A DNA stretch of 64,000 nucleotides from Paenibacillus sp. FSL H7-0331. GTDB lineage: Bacteria > Bacillota > Bacilli > Paenibacillales > NBRC-103111. Positions 54,557 to 61,994 of this stretch are shown here, in pieces. The stretch's first letter is position 1, and every line of letters starts with the position of its first letter. The stretch is from positions 1 to 64,000 of the forward strand of contig NZ_MRTH01000034.1 of the NCBI RefSeq assembly GCF_001956045.1. The letters are read 5' to 3'. Both the position numbers and the translations under genes were made by a program. The notes under the pieces are model-generated. The model saw nothing but the letters and a program-made list of their open reading frames with translations. It ran no database searches and was not told where the DNA came from.

Positions 54557-55714
54557 CTATGCGCTCATATGCTTTCTCAGCTGTTCCTCGTCAATATCCA
54601 CGCCAAGCCCTGGGCCTTCCGGCAGCAGATAACGTCCCTGCTCACATATGAGCGGTCGGACAAGCAGAGAGTTGGCCGCTGTCATCACCGTAGGTTGATA
54701 CTCCACAATGAGCAGATTGGAGATCGCGGCACTGAGATGCAAAGTCGCAGCAATACAGATGCCTTGACCGACACTCAGATGAGGAGCGATAGGAATATTG
54801 AACGCATCGGCCAAGTTGGCGATTTTCCGCGCTTCGGTAATGCCCGTGCGCCCGATGTCGGGTTGATAGATGTCAGCTGCCCGCTTCAGCAAGCGGTCCT
54901 TGAATTGATAGCGTGTGCGTTTGGCCTCCCCGATGGCAATAGCTATGTCCAAAGCTCTTGTAATTTCAGCCGTTCCTTCGATATCCTCTGGTGCGGTCGG
55001 CGCCTCCAAAAATTCAATGTTTAATCGCTCCAGCGCCCGGCCTAACCGGATCGCTTCGGGAACAGAATATTGCCAGTGTGCATCAACCATCAGACGAAAT
55101 CGAGGTCCGAGCGCTTCACGCATGTAAGCGGCAATTTCGGCATCCTCATGTACCCCGAACCCAAGATGCAGCTTGATTGCCGTAAACCCCTTCGACTTCC
55201 ATTCGAGTGCCAGTTCAATACGTTCTTCCTGCGTCTGCTTCGGAATGCCGGATACATAAGCTGGTATTTCCCGACGGTAAGCGCCGCCCAGCAGCTGATA
55301 CACGGGCAGTTGTACGGACTTGCCGAGAATATCCCACAGTGCCACATCGACGGCGGTCAGGGCGTCGACCATGAACCCGGTGAAGTAGCCCCTCTCCCGC
55401 ATGGAATCGTAGAGCCTGCTCCAGATCACATCGATGTCCCGCGGGTCCTGCCCGATCAGGAAATTCTTAAACAGCCGTTCGATAATTTCCCCGGCAATCT
55501 CCGGCCCAACGGGGGCCAGTGCTTCTCCCCAGCCATATATGCCGCTGTCTGTTGTAATCTTGACCAGCAGCGTTTCCAGATTGCGTGAATAGATGGAGCG
55601 GTATTCAGGACGGATGTAGTAATCGCTTTCATCGGATTGGCCGATGGAGGTTCCCAAATACACCGGACCATTCTTGATTTTTAAAGGGAATACGTCTACA
55701 CTCGTAATTTTCAT
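54557..55714 (-). CDS. Enolase-superfamily sugar-acid dehydratase (copy 1)
   Basis: Protein of 385 residues, mandelate racemase/muconate-lactonising type. The N-terminal capping domain begins KITSVDVFPLKIKNG; the barrel has AIKLHLGFGVH (K-x-H), the metal ligands in MVDAHW, FLEAP and IGEAKRTRY, and the C-terminal His in APHLSVGQG. The usual reaction is removal of water from a sugar acid to give a 2-keto-3-deoxy acid. ATG 55714 has AGGTG 5 nt upstream. It is divergent from the IclR gene and shares K-x-H with the second enzyme at 58281, so the two are probably paralogues with related substrates. Confidence 0.9.
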   Translation of the reverse strand: MKITSVDVFPLKIKNGPVYLGTSIGQSDESDYYIRPEYRSIYSRNLETLLVKITTDSGIYGWGEALAPVGPEIAGEIIERLFKNFLIGQDPRDIDVIWSRLYDSMRERGYFTGFMVDALTAVDVALWDILGKSVQLPVYQLLGGAYRREIPAYVSGIPKQTQEERIELALEWKSKGFTAIKLHLGFGVHEDAEIAAYMREALGPRFRLMVDAHWQYSVPEAIRLGRALERLNIEFLEAPTAPEDIEGTAEITRALDIAIAIGEAKRTRYQFKDRLLKRAADIYQPDIGRTGITEARKIANLADAFNIPIAPHLSVGQGICIAATLHLSAAISNLLIVEYQPTVMTAANSLLVRPLICEQGRYLLPEGPGLGVDIDEEQLRKHMSA

Positions 55715-55760
55715 GAAACACCTACTTAATTTGATTTTTAATATCATAATATGCAAATAG

Positions 55761-55829
55761 ATTGTATAATAAGAAATTATATATTTCAATAGTCAATTTA
55801 TTGATGTTGTGAATCAAAGATTATACAAT
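55761..55829. promoter_or_regulatory. Divergent operator pair for the IclR regulator
   Basis: ATTGTATAAT (55761-55770) and ATTATACAAT (55820-55829) are exact inverted copies with 49 bp between them, in the 140-bp gap between the enolase and IclR genes. Such a pair suits autoregulation and control of the divergent gene by IclR. The second arm overlaps the ATG at 55828. Confidence 0.55.
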
Positions 55830-55854
55830 GAATTCAAATGAAAGGGTGGTTGTA

Positions 55855-56658
55855 TTGAAGCAGGAGCAAACCGCAGCAGCGTTAACGCAAAGCGTCACAA
55901 GGGCTTTGGCGATTTTATCGTGTTTTTCCGATGAACAGCCGGAGCTGCGGGTAATCGATTTTGCCAAAAAGCTGAATCTGACGCAAAGTAACGTTTCCAG
56001 ACTGCTGACAACGATGGTATCGCTCGGGTATACGGAGAAGGATGAACTTACAGGCTTTTACCGCTTGGGAACATCGATTATTTCGCTTGGTGGGATCGCT
56101 TTGAATCATTATGAAATCCGCAAGCAGGCGCTACCCGAGCTTCATGACTTGGAGACTCGGCTTGGGCTGGGAGCTAACCTGGCAATATTGAACGGGCCTC
56201 ATATGTTTTATCTGGCTCATGTGGACAGCCACAAGTCGCCTCGCATGTACACGCTGATCGGACGGAAAAACCCGCTGCATTGCACAGGCATTGGCAAGGT
56301 TCTGCTCGCTTTTCTGGATAAGGAAGAGGCGGAGTCATTATTGAAAGAGGAAGGGATGACTGCCTATACCGATAAAACGATCACGGAATTTTCAGCGCTG
56401 GAGTCGCAGTTGGAATCAACCCGAAAGAAAGGTTATGCGATAGAGAATGAAGAGCTGGCGCTGGGCAGAGCTTGCATCGCCGCGCCGGTCAGAGGCCGCA
56501 GCGGCAAGGTAATAGGCGGAATCAGCTTATCCGGGCCGTTATCCGAAATCAATCTCTCCAGACGGGAGGCTGAGCTGTCGGCCATTCTGATCGAGGCCAC
56601 AGATAAAATTTCCATGAAGATGGGATATATTACAGCTAATTATTATACAGGTATTTGA
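55855..56658 (+). CDS. IclR-family transcriptional regulator
   Basis: Protein of 267 residues. The winged helix-turn-helix is at about 18-75 (RALAILSCFSDEQPELRVIDFAKKLNLTQSNVSRLL), and the C-terminal ligand-binding domain contains RKNPLHCTGIGKVLLAFL and GYAIENEELALGRACIAAPV, both standard. The ligand is likely a sugar acid. TTG 55855 is preferred, with AAGGGTGG 6 nt upstream; ATG 55828 has no ribosome site and lies on an operator arm. It is divergent from the dehydratase-lyase pair. Confidence 0.92.
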   Translation: MKQEQTAAALTQSVTRALAILSCFSDEQPELRVIDFAKKLNLTQSNVSRLLTTMVSLGYTEKDELTGFYRLGTSIISLGGIALNHYEIRKQALPELHDLETRLGLGANLAILNGPHMFYLAHVDSHKSPRMYTLIGRKNPLHCTGIGKVLLAFLDKEEAESLLKEEGMTAYTDKTITEFSALESQLESTRKKGYAIENEELALGRACIAAPVRGRSGKVIGGISLSGPLSEINLSRREAELSAILIEATDKISMKMGYITANYYTGI

Positions 56659-56699
56659 GTTGGAATGGAGTTGCCTCACTCATAACGATGTATACGACA

Positions 56700-56731
56700 A
56701 AGGAACTGCGAATTTGCGCAGTTCCTTTTTA
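56700..56731 (+). terminator. Terminator after IclR gene
   Basis: AAGGAACTGCG and CGCAGTTCCTT form a perfect 11-bp stem around AATTTG, followed by a T tract. Confidence 0.9.
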
Positions 56732-56924
56732 TTCGCTGTTAAGCTGCAGTCGACGCCACTTAACAACTCTGGATCGGCTCGTAACCCAAACCTTCCTCGT
56801 TCATCTCCTTCTTAGTTTTTACATCCTGTGAGCCGACATAAAAGAAAAACAGCGGGCATAACCAAAACAGGCACCTGGACTTCAAGCGCAAGCATAGCGG
56901 GATACAAGGGCACTGACTTCTTGT

Positions 56925-57229
56925 TTTCAAACGGGGGGTTCCGCGAATACGATCAAATACACGCCTACGATCCCGACCAGCGGAAGCTATGATGTTATGT
57001 CTGGTATGAGTCTCACCCGAACCGCTCGAATGCCGTTCCTCTTGAGATTGGTTACAATGGCGGCTCCAGCACGGATACGAGCAAAACACTGAATGACAAA
57101 GTTAACGGCACAAAATGGGTGCTCGTGGGTACGTATAACTTCAATGCAGGCACAGGCAATTATTTGAAAATAGTAGGTGCCGCCAGCGACTACACGACAG
57201 CGGACTCGGCCATGTTCGTTCCGCATTGA
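56925..57229 (+). pseudogene. Degraded golvesin/xanthan-lyase-type domain
   Basis: The plus strand reads SANTIKYTPTIPTSGSYDV up to about 56996, then shifts frame, and continues as SHPNRSNAVPLEIGYNGGSS, then TKWVLVGTYNFNAGTGNYL and DYTTADSAMFVPH, ending at TGA 57227-57229. Restoring one T in GATGTTATGTC rejoins the two parts to the known VYVWYESHPNR text. The domain is normally the C-terminal part of secreted polysaccharide-active proteins; nothing upstream keeps a start. The rest of 56732-57453 holds an unclear stretch (56760-56920, possibly the end of a membrane-protein gene on the minus strand) and a hairpin near 57260-57303. Confidence 0.7.
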
Positions 57230-57259
57230 TAAACCGAATAGCTCAATTCTCATTATCAA

Positions 57260-57303
57260 CAACTATTCTCCGTGAAGTTATTACGCGGGAGTAGTCTTTT
57301 TGC
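57260..57303 (+). terminator. Imperfect hairpin terminator before SDR gene
   Basis: ACTATTCTCCG and CGGGAGTAGT pair imperfectly around a loop with AGTTATTA, followed by CTTTTTG. It could end the former golvesin-domain gene. Confidence 0.45.
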
Positions 57304-57453
57304 TGAAATGATTTCCGTTCACCAGACAATAAATATTGAAACAACTTCAATAAATATTGAACTTTTTGCGATTTTGTTTAAGGTATACTGAAGCCATTCC
57401 AGGCAGGAGCATGATTAAGGGAGACAGCTCCCGCATACCAATGAGGCGATTAT

Positions 57454-58281
57454 ATGCGATTGCAAGGGAAAACAGCGGTAATTACTGGCGGGGCCAAAGG
57501 AATTGGAAAAGGGATTGCTATGCGGTTCGCCGAAGAGGGGGCCGAAGTACTGATCGTGGATCTCGATAAATCGAACGGCTTGGAAACTGTTCGGGAAATT
57601 GGGCGAAATGACGGCAGCGCGAGCTTTACGGAGCTTGATGTATGCAATGAAGTCCAAATCGCCAGCTGGCTGGGGTCAATAAGCAGGCTCGATATCCTCG
57701 TCAATAACGTAGGCTGGACGGGGAAAAGAACGCCAGTCGATCAGATGGAGCTGGACGATTGGCGACGTGTGATGGATATTAATCTGACATCGCTGTTCCT
57801 GATGTGCAAGCACGCAGTGCCGCTGCTGAAGCAGTCGAGCCCGGCGAGTATTGTGAATCTGTCGTCCGTCAACGCGTATACGATGGTTCCAGCGTTGGCG
57901 GCTTACAGTGCGTCCAAAGGTGCGGTTCTGGCCATCACCAAGCAGCTTGCCGTTGAGCTGGCTCCGGTGGGAATCCGCGTTAACAGCGTATCTCCGAGCA
58001 TCACTTTCAAGGAGGGCGTGGAGAAGCCGCTTGCCTCAACATCGGAAATATCGCTCGATTGCTACCCGCTGGGGCGGTTCAGCACGGCGCGGGACGTAGC
58101 CAACGCGGTATTATTCCTGGCCTCAGGTGAAGCTGCCTTTATTACAGGGCAGGATTTACTGATCGATGGAGGCATGACAGCCCAGTCCGTATCGGCTGTT
58201 CTCAGGGACGACTTACGCGCAGGCTGGAAATCAGGAACGTACAAGCTACTACCGAATTCGGACACTTATGGAGGCAGTTAA
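57454..58281 (+). CDS. Short-chain dehydrogenase/reductase
   Basis: Protein of 275 residues. NAD(P) motif TGGAKGIG at 11-18, NNVG at 84-87, catalytic Ser137/138, Tyr151 and Lys155 (YSASK). The acidic residue Asp36 at the end of strand two favours NAD. It probably oxidises a sugar or sugar lactone to an acid ahead of the dehydratase at 58281. The stop codon TAA shares its last base with the ATG of that gene, so they are coupled. Ribosome site ATGAGGCG. Confidence 0.92.
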   Translation: MRLQGKTAVITGGAKGIGKGIAMRFAEEGAEVLIVDLDKSNGLETVREIGRNDGSASFTELDVCNEVQIASWLGSISRLDILVNNVGWTGKRTPVDQMELDDWRRVMDINLTSLFLMCKHAVPLLKQSSPASIVNLSSVNAYTMVPALAAYSASKGAVLAITKQLAVELAPVGIRVNSVSPSITFKEGVEKPLASTSEISLDCYPLGRFSTARDVANAVLFLASGEAAFITGQDLLIDGGMTAQSVSAVLRDDLRAGWKSGTYKLLPNSDTYGGS

Positions 58282-59465
58282 TGAAAATTACGAAGGTTGA
58301 AGTCTTTGTCGTCAAAATCCCGTCGATTCCAACCGCATCGCCGAATACGAAGCGCTACATCACGGATGATTATTTCATTAATGAAGGAAGACGCTCCTGC
58401 ATTTACTCGGATAAACTGGAAACGATCTTCGTCAAGGTATGTACCGACGAAGGCATTGAAGGCTGGGGCGAGCTGCTAGCTCCGACCAACCCGGAGGTTG
58501 CTGCGGCAGTTATTAAAGGTCATCTGGCTCCGCTTGTAATCGGTGAAAACCCGATGGAAACTCAATTTCTGTGGGATAAAATGCTCGATACGCTCCGCGA
58601 GCGCGGTTACACCGGTGGCTACCTGGTTGACGCGATGGCCGGGCTTGATGTTGCCTTCTGGGATATTAAGGGCAAGGCGTTCAATCTGCCGGTTTATATG
58701 CTGCTGGGCGGACAATACCGTGACCAGCTGCGCTGCTACTGCTCCAGTGTGCCAGGCAGGACGCTGGAGGAACGGCTGGAGAGTGTGGACCGAATCGTCG
58801 AGCAGGGCTATGATGCGATCAAGATTCATACGTTCGGTAAAGGAAAAACAGCTGATCGGGATATGCTGAGCGCGATCCGTAAGCGATATACTGCTGACAA
58901 GCTTGATCTGATGCTGGACGGGCACGGCAAATATACCCATTCGGAGGCGTTCTCTCTGGGGCGGGCGCTTGGCGATCTGGACCTGCTGTTTTTTGAGACA
59001 CCGCTCACCTTTGAGGATATACAGGGTCACCGCAAGCTGGCTGATGCAATCGATACGGCTGTCGCTGTCGGCGAGCCGCTGCGCACGATCTATACGTTCC
59101 GCGATTGGATAACCGCAGGGGCGCTTGAGGTTGCACAGCCGGATCTGGGCCGCAACGGGATCACGGAAATGATGCGTATCGCGCATTTGGCGGAGGCCCA
59201 CCATCTGGCCTTTGCACCGCATTTGAGCGTGCATCAGGCTGTTGGCGTTGCCGCAACAGTCCATATTTCGGCGGCGATCTCGAACTTTCTTATTTTCGAA
59301 TATCAGCCGAACGCACTCAAAGCTTCCGAGCAGTATTCCACGGCATCCTTCACAATGAACAAAGGAACCATCCAGGTTCCGACGGACCCTGGCCTCGGCG
59401 TTACGATTGACGAGCTGGAGCTGCGCAAATTTGTTACGGACTATGCGGTCATCCAGGCAGTCTAA
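58281..59465 (+). CDS. Enolase-superfamily sugar-acid dehydratase (copy 2)
   Basis: Protein of 394 residues, closely related in layout to the gene at 54557. The barrel has AIKIHTFGKG (K-x-H), metal ligands in MLDGHGKY, FFETPL and VGEPLRT, and the His in APHLSVHQAV. It should abstract a proton next to the carboxylate of a sugar acid and dehydrate it. Preceded by an SDR gene with one-base overlap and followed by importer 3, so the imported sugar or its acid is probably its source. The exact acid is not readable from sequence. Confidence 0.9.
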   Translation: MKITKVEVFVVKIPSIPTASPNTKRYITDDYFINEGRRSCIYSDKLETIFVKVCTDEGIEGWGELLAPTNPEVAAAVIKGHLAPLVIGENPMETQFLWDKMLDTLRERGYTGGYLVDAMAGLDVAFWDIKGKAFNLPVYMLLGGQYRDQLRCYCSSVPGRTLEERLESVDRIVEQGYDAIKIHTFGKGKTADRDMLSAIRKRYTADKLDLMLDGHGKYTHSEAFSLGRALGDLDLLFFETPLTFEDIQGHRKLADAIDTAVAVGEPLRTIYTFRDWITAGALEVAQPDLGRNGITEMMRIAHLAEAHHLAFAPHLSVHQAVGVAATVHISAAISNFLIFEYQPNALKASEQYSTASFTMNKGTIQVPTDPGLGVTIDELELRKFVTDYAVIQAV

Positions 59466-59601
59466 TAGCGGTAAACGATATTACGTTACAATTTCAACTT
59501 CTAGAAATATTGGAGTAATTGGTTAAAATATTGGAGGTTGCCGGAGCCATTACCGTTTATGATAAGAACATCAAGAAAATATAGATGCATAGGTGATGAC
59601 A

Positions 59602-60558
59602 ATGAACTCAACTGCTGCGGCTTCCGCAAGCAACAAGACCCATGTCCGTACTAAATGGCAAAGCAGCTGGAAACGTATCATGCGATTCAAAATTTTATAT
59701 TTGCTGCTGCTGCCGGAGCTGATCTATTTTGTCATCTTCAAGTATGTTCCGATGTTTGGCATTATAATCGCCTTCAAAAACTACAATATCGGGCTTGGCT
59801 TTTGGGACAGCCCGTGGGTAGGCCTGAACAACTTTCGAAATTTTATTAGTGGCGTTTACTTTTGGGATATTATGAGCAATACAATCGCGATTTCCATTTA
59901 CAAATTGCTGTTCGGATTTATTGCACCGATTGTATTGGCACTTCTGATTAATGAGGTGACGGTCGGGTGGTTCAAGAAAACGGTGCAAACCGTGACGTAC
60001 CTGCCGCATTTTATCTCATGGGTTATCGCTTATGGATTGATGGTGGCGCTCTTGTCTCCGGGGGACGGCTTTGTGAATCTGATTATGAAGCAGTACGGAC
60101 TGCAGCCTATCTCTTTTCTCACCGAGTCTTCATGGATTCGCTCACTGATCATTGGCTCCGATATTTGGAAGGAAGTTGGTTGGGGCGCGATTCTGTATTT
60201 GGCGGCATTGGCGGGTATTGATCCCAGTCTGTATGAAGCGGCTCGTATAGATGGAGCTTCGAAATGGAGACAGCTGTGGCATATAACGCTGCCGGGTATC
60301 CGCAATGTAATCATTATTTTGTTGATTATTCGGTTGAGCAGTATTCTCGATGCGGGCTTCGATCAAATTTTTATGATGTCGAACACGTTTAATGCCGACA
60401 AATCAGACATTATCGACACATGGGTGTACAGACAGGGAATTGAACAAATGCAGATTAGTCTGGCGACAGCTGTCGGGGTGTTCAAATCGGTCATTGCCTT
60501 TATTCTGGTCGTTGGAGCCAACAAGCTGGCTAAAAAATTCGATGGACAAATATGGTGA
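59602..60558 (+). CDS. LplB-like sugar permease of importer 3
   Basis: Protein of 318 residues with six membrane helices. LplB signatures are VPMFGIIIAFKNYNIGLGFW, VTYLPHFISWVIAYGLMV and the docking loop LYEAARIDGASKWRQLWHIT near residue 208. ATG 59602 is 6 nt from AGGTG; GTG 59593 and ATG 59596 are possible. A 173-nt gap with four palindromes separates it from the second permease gene. Confidence 0.92.
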   Translation: MNSTAAASASNKTHVRTKWQSSWKRIMRFKILYLLLLPELIYFVIFKYVPMFGIIIAFKNYNIGLGFWDSPWVGLNNFRNFISGVYFWDIMSNTIAISIYKLLFGFIAPIVLALLINEVTVGWFKKTVQTVTYLPHFISWVIAYGLMVALLSPGDGFVNLIMKQYGLQPISFLTESSWIRSLIIGSDIWKEVGWGAILYLAALAGIDPSLYEAARIDGASKWRQLWHITLPGIRNVIIILLIIRLSSILDAGFDQIFMMSNTFNADKSDIIDTWVYRQGIEQMQISLATAVGVFKSVIAFILVVGANKLAKKFDGQIW

Positions 60559-60577
60559 AAAATAGATTTGTGAAGCC

Positions 60578-60719
60578 AACGTTCCTTGGAACGCTTGAAG
60601 AAGTTGCTTAGCAAGAAAGCGTTCCAAGGATCGCTCGATGATTATGCTTACGAAGAAAGCGTTCTAAGGAACGCTTAGAGATTATGCTTACGTAGTAAGC
60701 GTTCTATAGAACGCTTTAA
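60578..60719. repeat. Four palindromes at exact 40-bp spacing
   Basis: Imperfect palindromes of the form GCGTTCY-WW-RGAACGC have their centres at 60586.5, 60626.5, 60666.5 and 60706.5. Linkers 2-3 and 3-4 share GATTATGCTTACG. The array fills the gap between two permease genes of one operon and ends 12 nt before the ATG of the second. In RNA each unit can fold as a hairpin. Confidence 0.85.
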
Positions 60720-60731
60720 GGAGGCTCGCCA

Positions 60732-61601
60732 ATGACTAAATTGACTTTATCTGAAAAAGTGGGCCGCACTGCCATTTACTCGATTTTGACCGTGATTGCG
60801 CTTTTGACGCTGTTTCCCTTTCTGTATGTCGTGGTGATCTCGATTACACCTGAGTCCGAGGTTATCCGTCGGGGGCTTGTGCTCATTCCCGAGAGTGTTA
60901 CGTTTAACGCGTATAAAACGGTTTTTGGCAGCGGTTCAGGCATTTTGCCCGCCTATCAGATTACGCTGTTTCGTACCATAGTCGGTACGGCGCTGAACCT
61001 ATTGTTTACACTACTGGGCGCTTATGTGCTTTCGAAGAAAGCGCTGCCCGGTCGAAGCGGCTTGCTGCTGTTCGTCATTTTCACGATGCTGTTCAGCGGC
61101 GGTTTGATTCCTACTTACATTGTCGTCCGTTCTCTGGAGCTGACGAATACGGTGTGGGCCTTAATTGTTCCTGGTCTGATCAGTGTGTTCAATCTGGTTG
61201 TCGTCAAAGGGTTTTTCGAGCAGCTTCCCGTTGAACTCGAGGAATCGGCCAAGGTCGATGGGGCCGGGGAACTGAAGGTGCTGTTTACGATCATACTGCC
61301 TTTGTCCCTGCCATCGATTGCGACGATAGGACTGTTTTATGCGGTCGGCCATTGGAACAGCTACTTTGACGCCGTTATTTATTTAAATAAAGCAAACCTG
61401 ATGCCTTTGCAGGTGATTCTGCGGAACATTCTCCTCAGCTCGCAAAATCAAAATATGGAACAGGTCAACGATGCAACCGTCAGCTCGCTGGCGATTCAAA
61501 TGGCGTCAGTAATCGTATCGACGGTGCCGATCCTGTGTGTGTATCCGTTTATTCAAAATCATTTTGCCAAGGGTGTGATGATTGGGGCGGTTAAAGGGTG
61601 A
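60732..61601 (+). CDS. LplC-like sugar permease of importer 3
   Basis: Protein of 289 residues, six membrane helices. The docking loop reads LEESAKVDGAGELKVLFTIILPL near residue 165; GHWNSYFDAVIYLN and the C-terminus QNHFAKGVMIGAVKG are typical of LplC. TAAGGAGGCTCGCCA is the ribosome site and lies right after the last palindrome of the 40-bp array. No ATPase gene is adjacent. Confidence 0.92.
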   Translation: MTKLTLSEKVGRTAIYSILTVIALLTLFPFLYVVVISITPESEVIRRGLVLIPESVTFNAYKTVFGSGSGILPAYQITLFRTIVGTALNLLFTLLGAYVLSKKALPGRSGLLLFVIFTMLFSGGLIPTYIVVRSLELTNTVWALIVPGLISVFNLVVVKGFFEQLPVELEESAKVDGAGELKVLFTIILPLSLPSIATIGLFYAVGHWNSYFDAVIYLNKANLMPLQVILRNILLSSQNQNMEQVNDATVSSLAIQMASVIVSTVPILCVYPFIQNHFAKGVMIGAVKG

Positions 61602-61797
61602 GAGTTTGATTGGCGGTGGCTCTTGGAAGGGGGGCGCTGCGTGGCCGAAGTGTTCCTGCGATTGCTGTTGTTCCCCGATTTCTTCTATTATATAAGAGCG
61701 TTATCGGTTGAAATCCGGGAACAAAGGCACCGCTCCGCTATCTCCAGAACACCACGGCCACTCCGCTCCGTGCATGCGCGCAATGCCTTAAACCATA

Positions 61798-61858
61798 CTC
61801 TAACCCTTTAGCTAGGGTTAGAGGGAGAAGAAGGGCGAAGGGCAAGGGCGAAGGGCAA
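61798..61858 (+). repeat. Hairpin plus purine-rich tandem repeat
   Basis: CTCTAACCCT (61798-61807) and AGGGTTAGAG (61814-61823) form a 10-bp hairpin. Directly after it GGGCGAAGGGCAA is repeated twice without a gap (61833-61858), and an almost pure purine strand continues to about 61918. The gap 61602-61994 also contains TGGTATCATC at 61925; no gene is seen. Confidence 0.65.
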
Positions 61859-61994
61859 AAGCGAAGAACCAAAGAGTAAGAACAAAGAGGCAGAGATAAG
61901 AGCAAGAGTGAAAAACAATAAATATGGTATCATCCGGCTTGCCGGTTTAATAAAAAACAGGAATAATAAGGATGAACATAAAGGAGAGGTCAAA

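Noticed and set aside
56760..57089. Minus-strand open frame of 109 codons in the golvesin relic region
   Set aside because: Most of it is antisense to the recognisable golvesin-type text. Only its last ~45 codons could belong to an old gene end, which I could not identify.
60578..60719. Possible CRISPR array because of 40-bp periodicity
   Set aside because: The repeated part is a short imperfect palindrome, the linkers are similar to each other rather than unique, and no cas gene is near.
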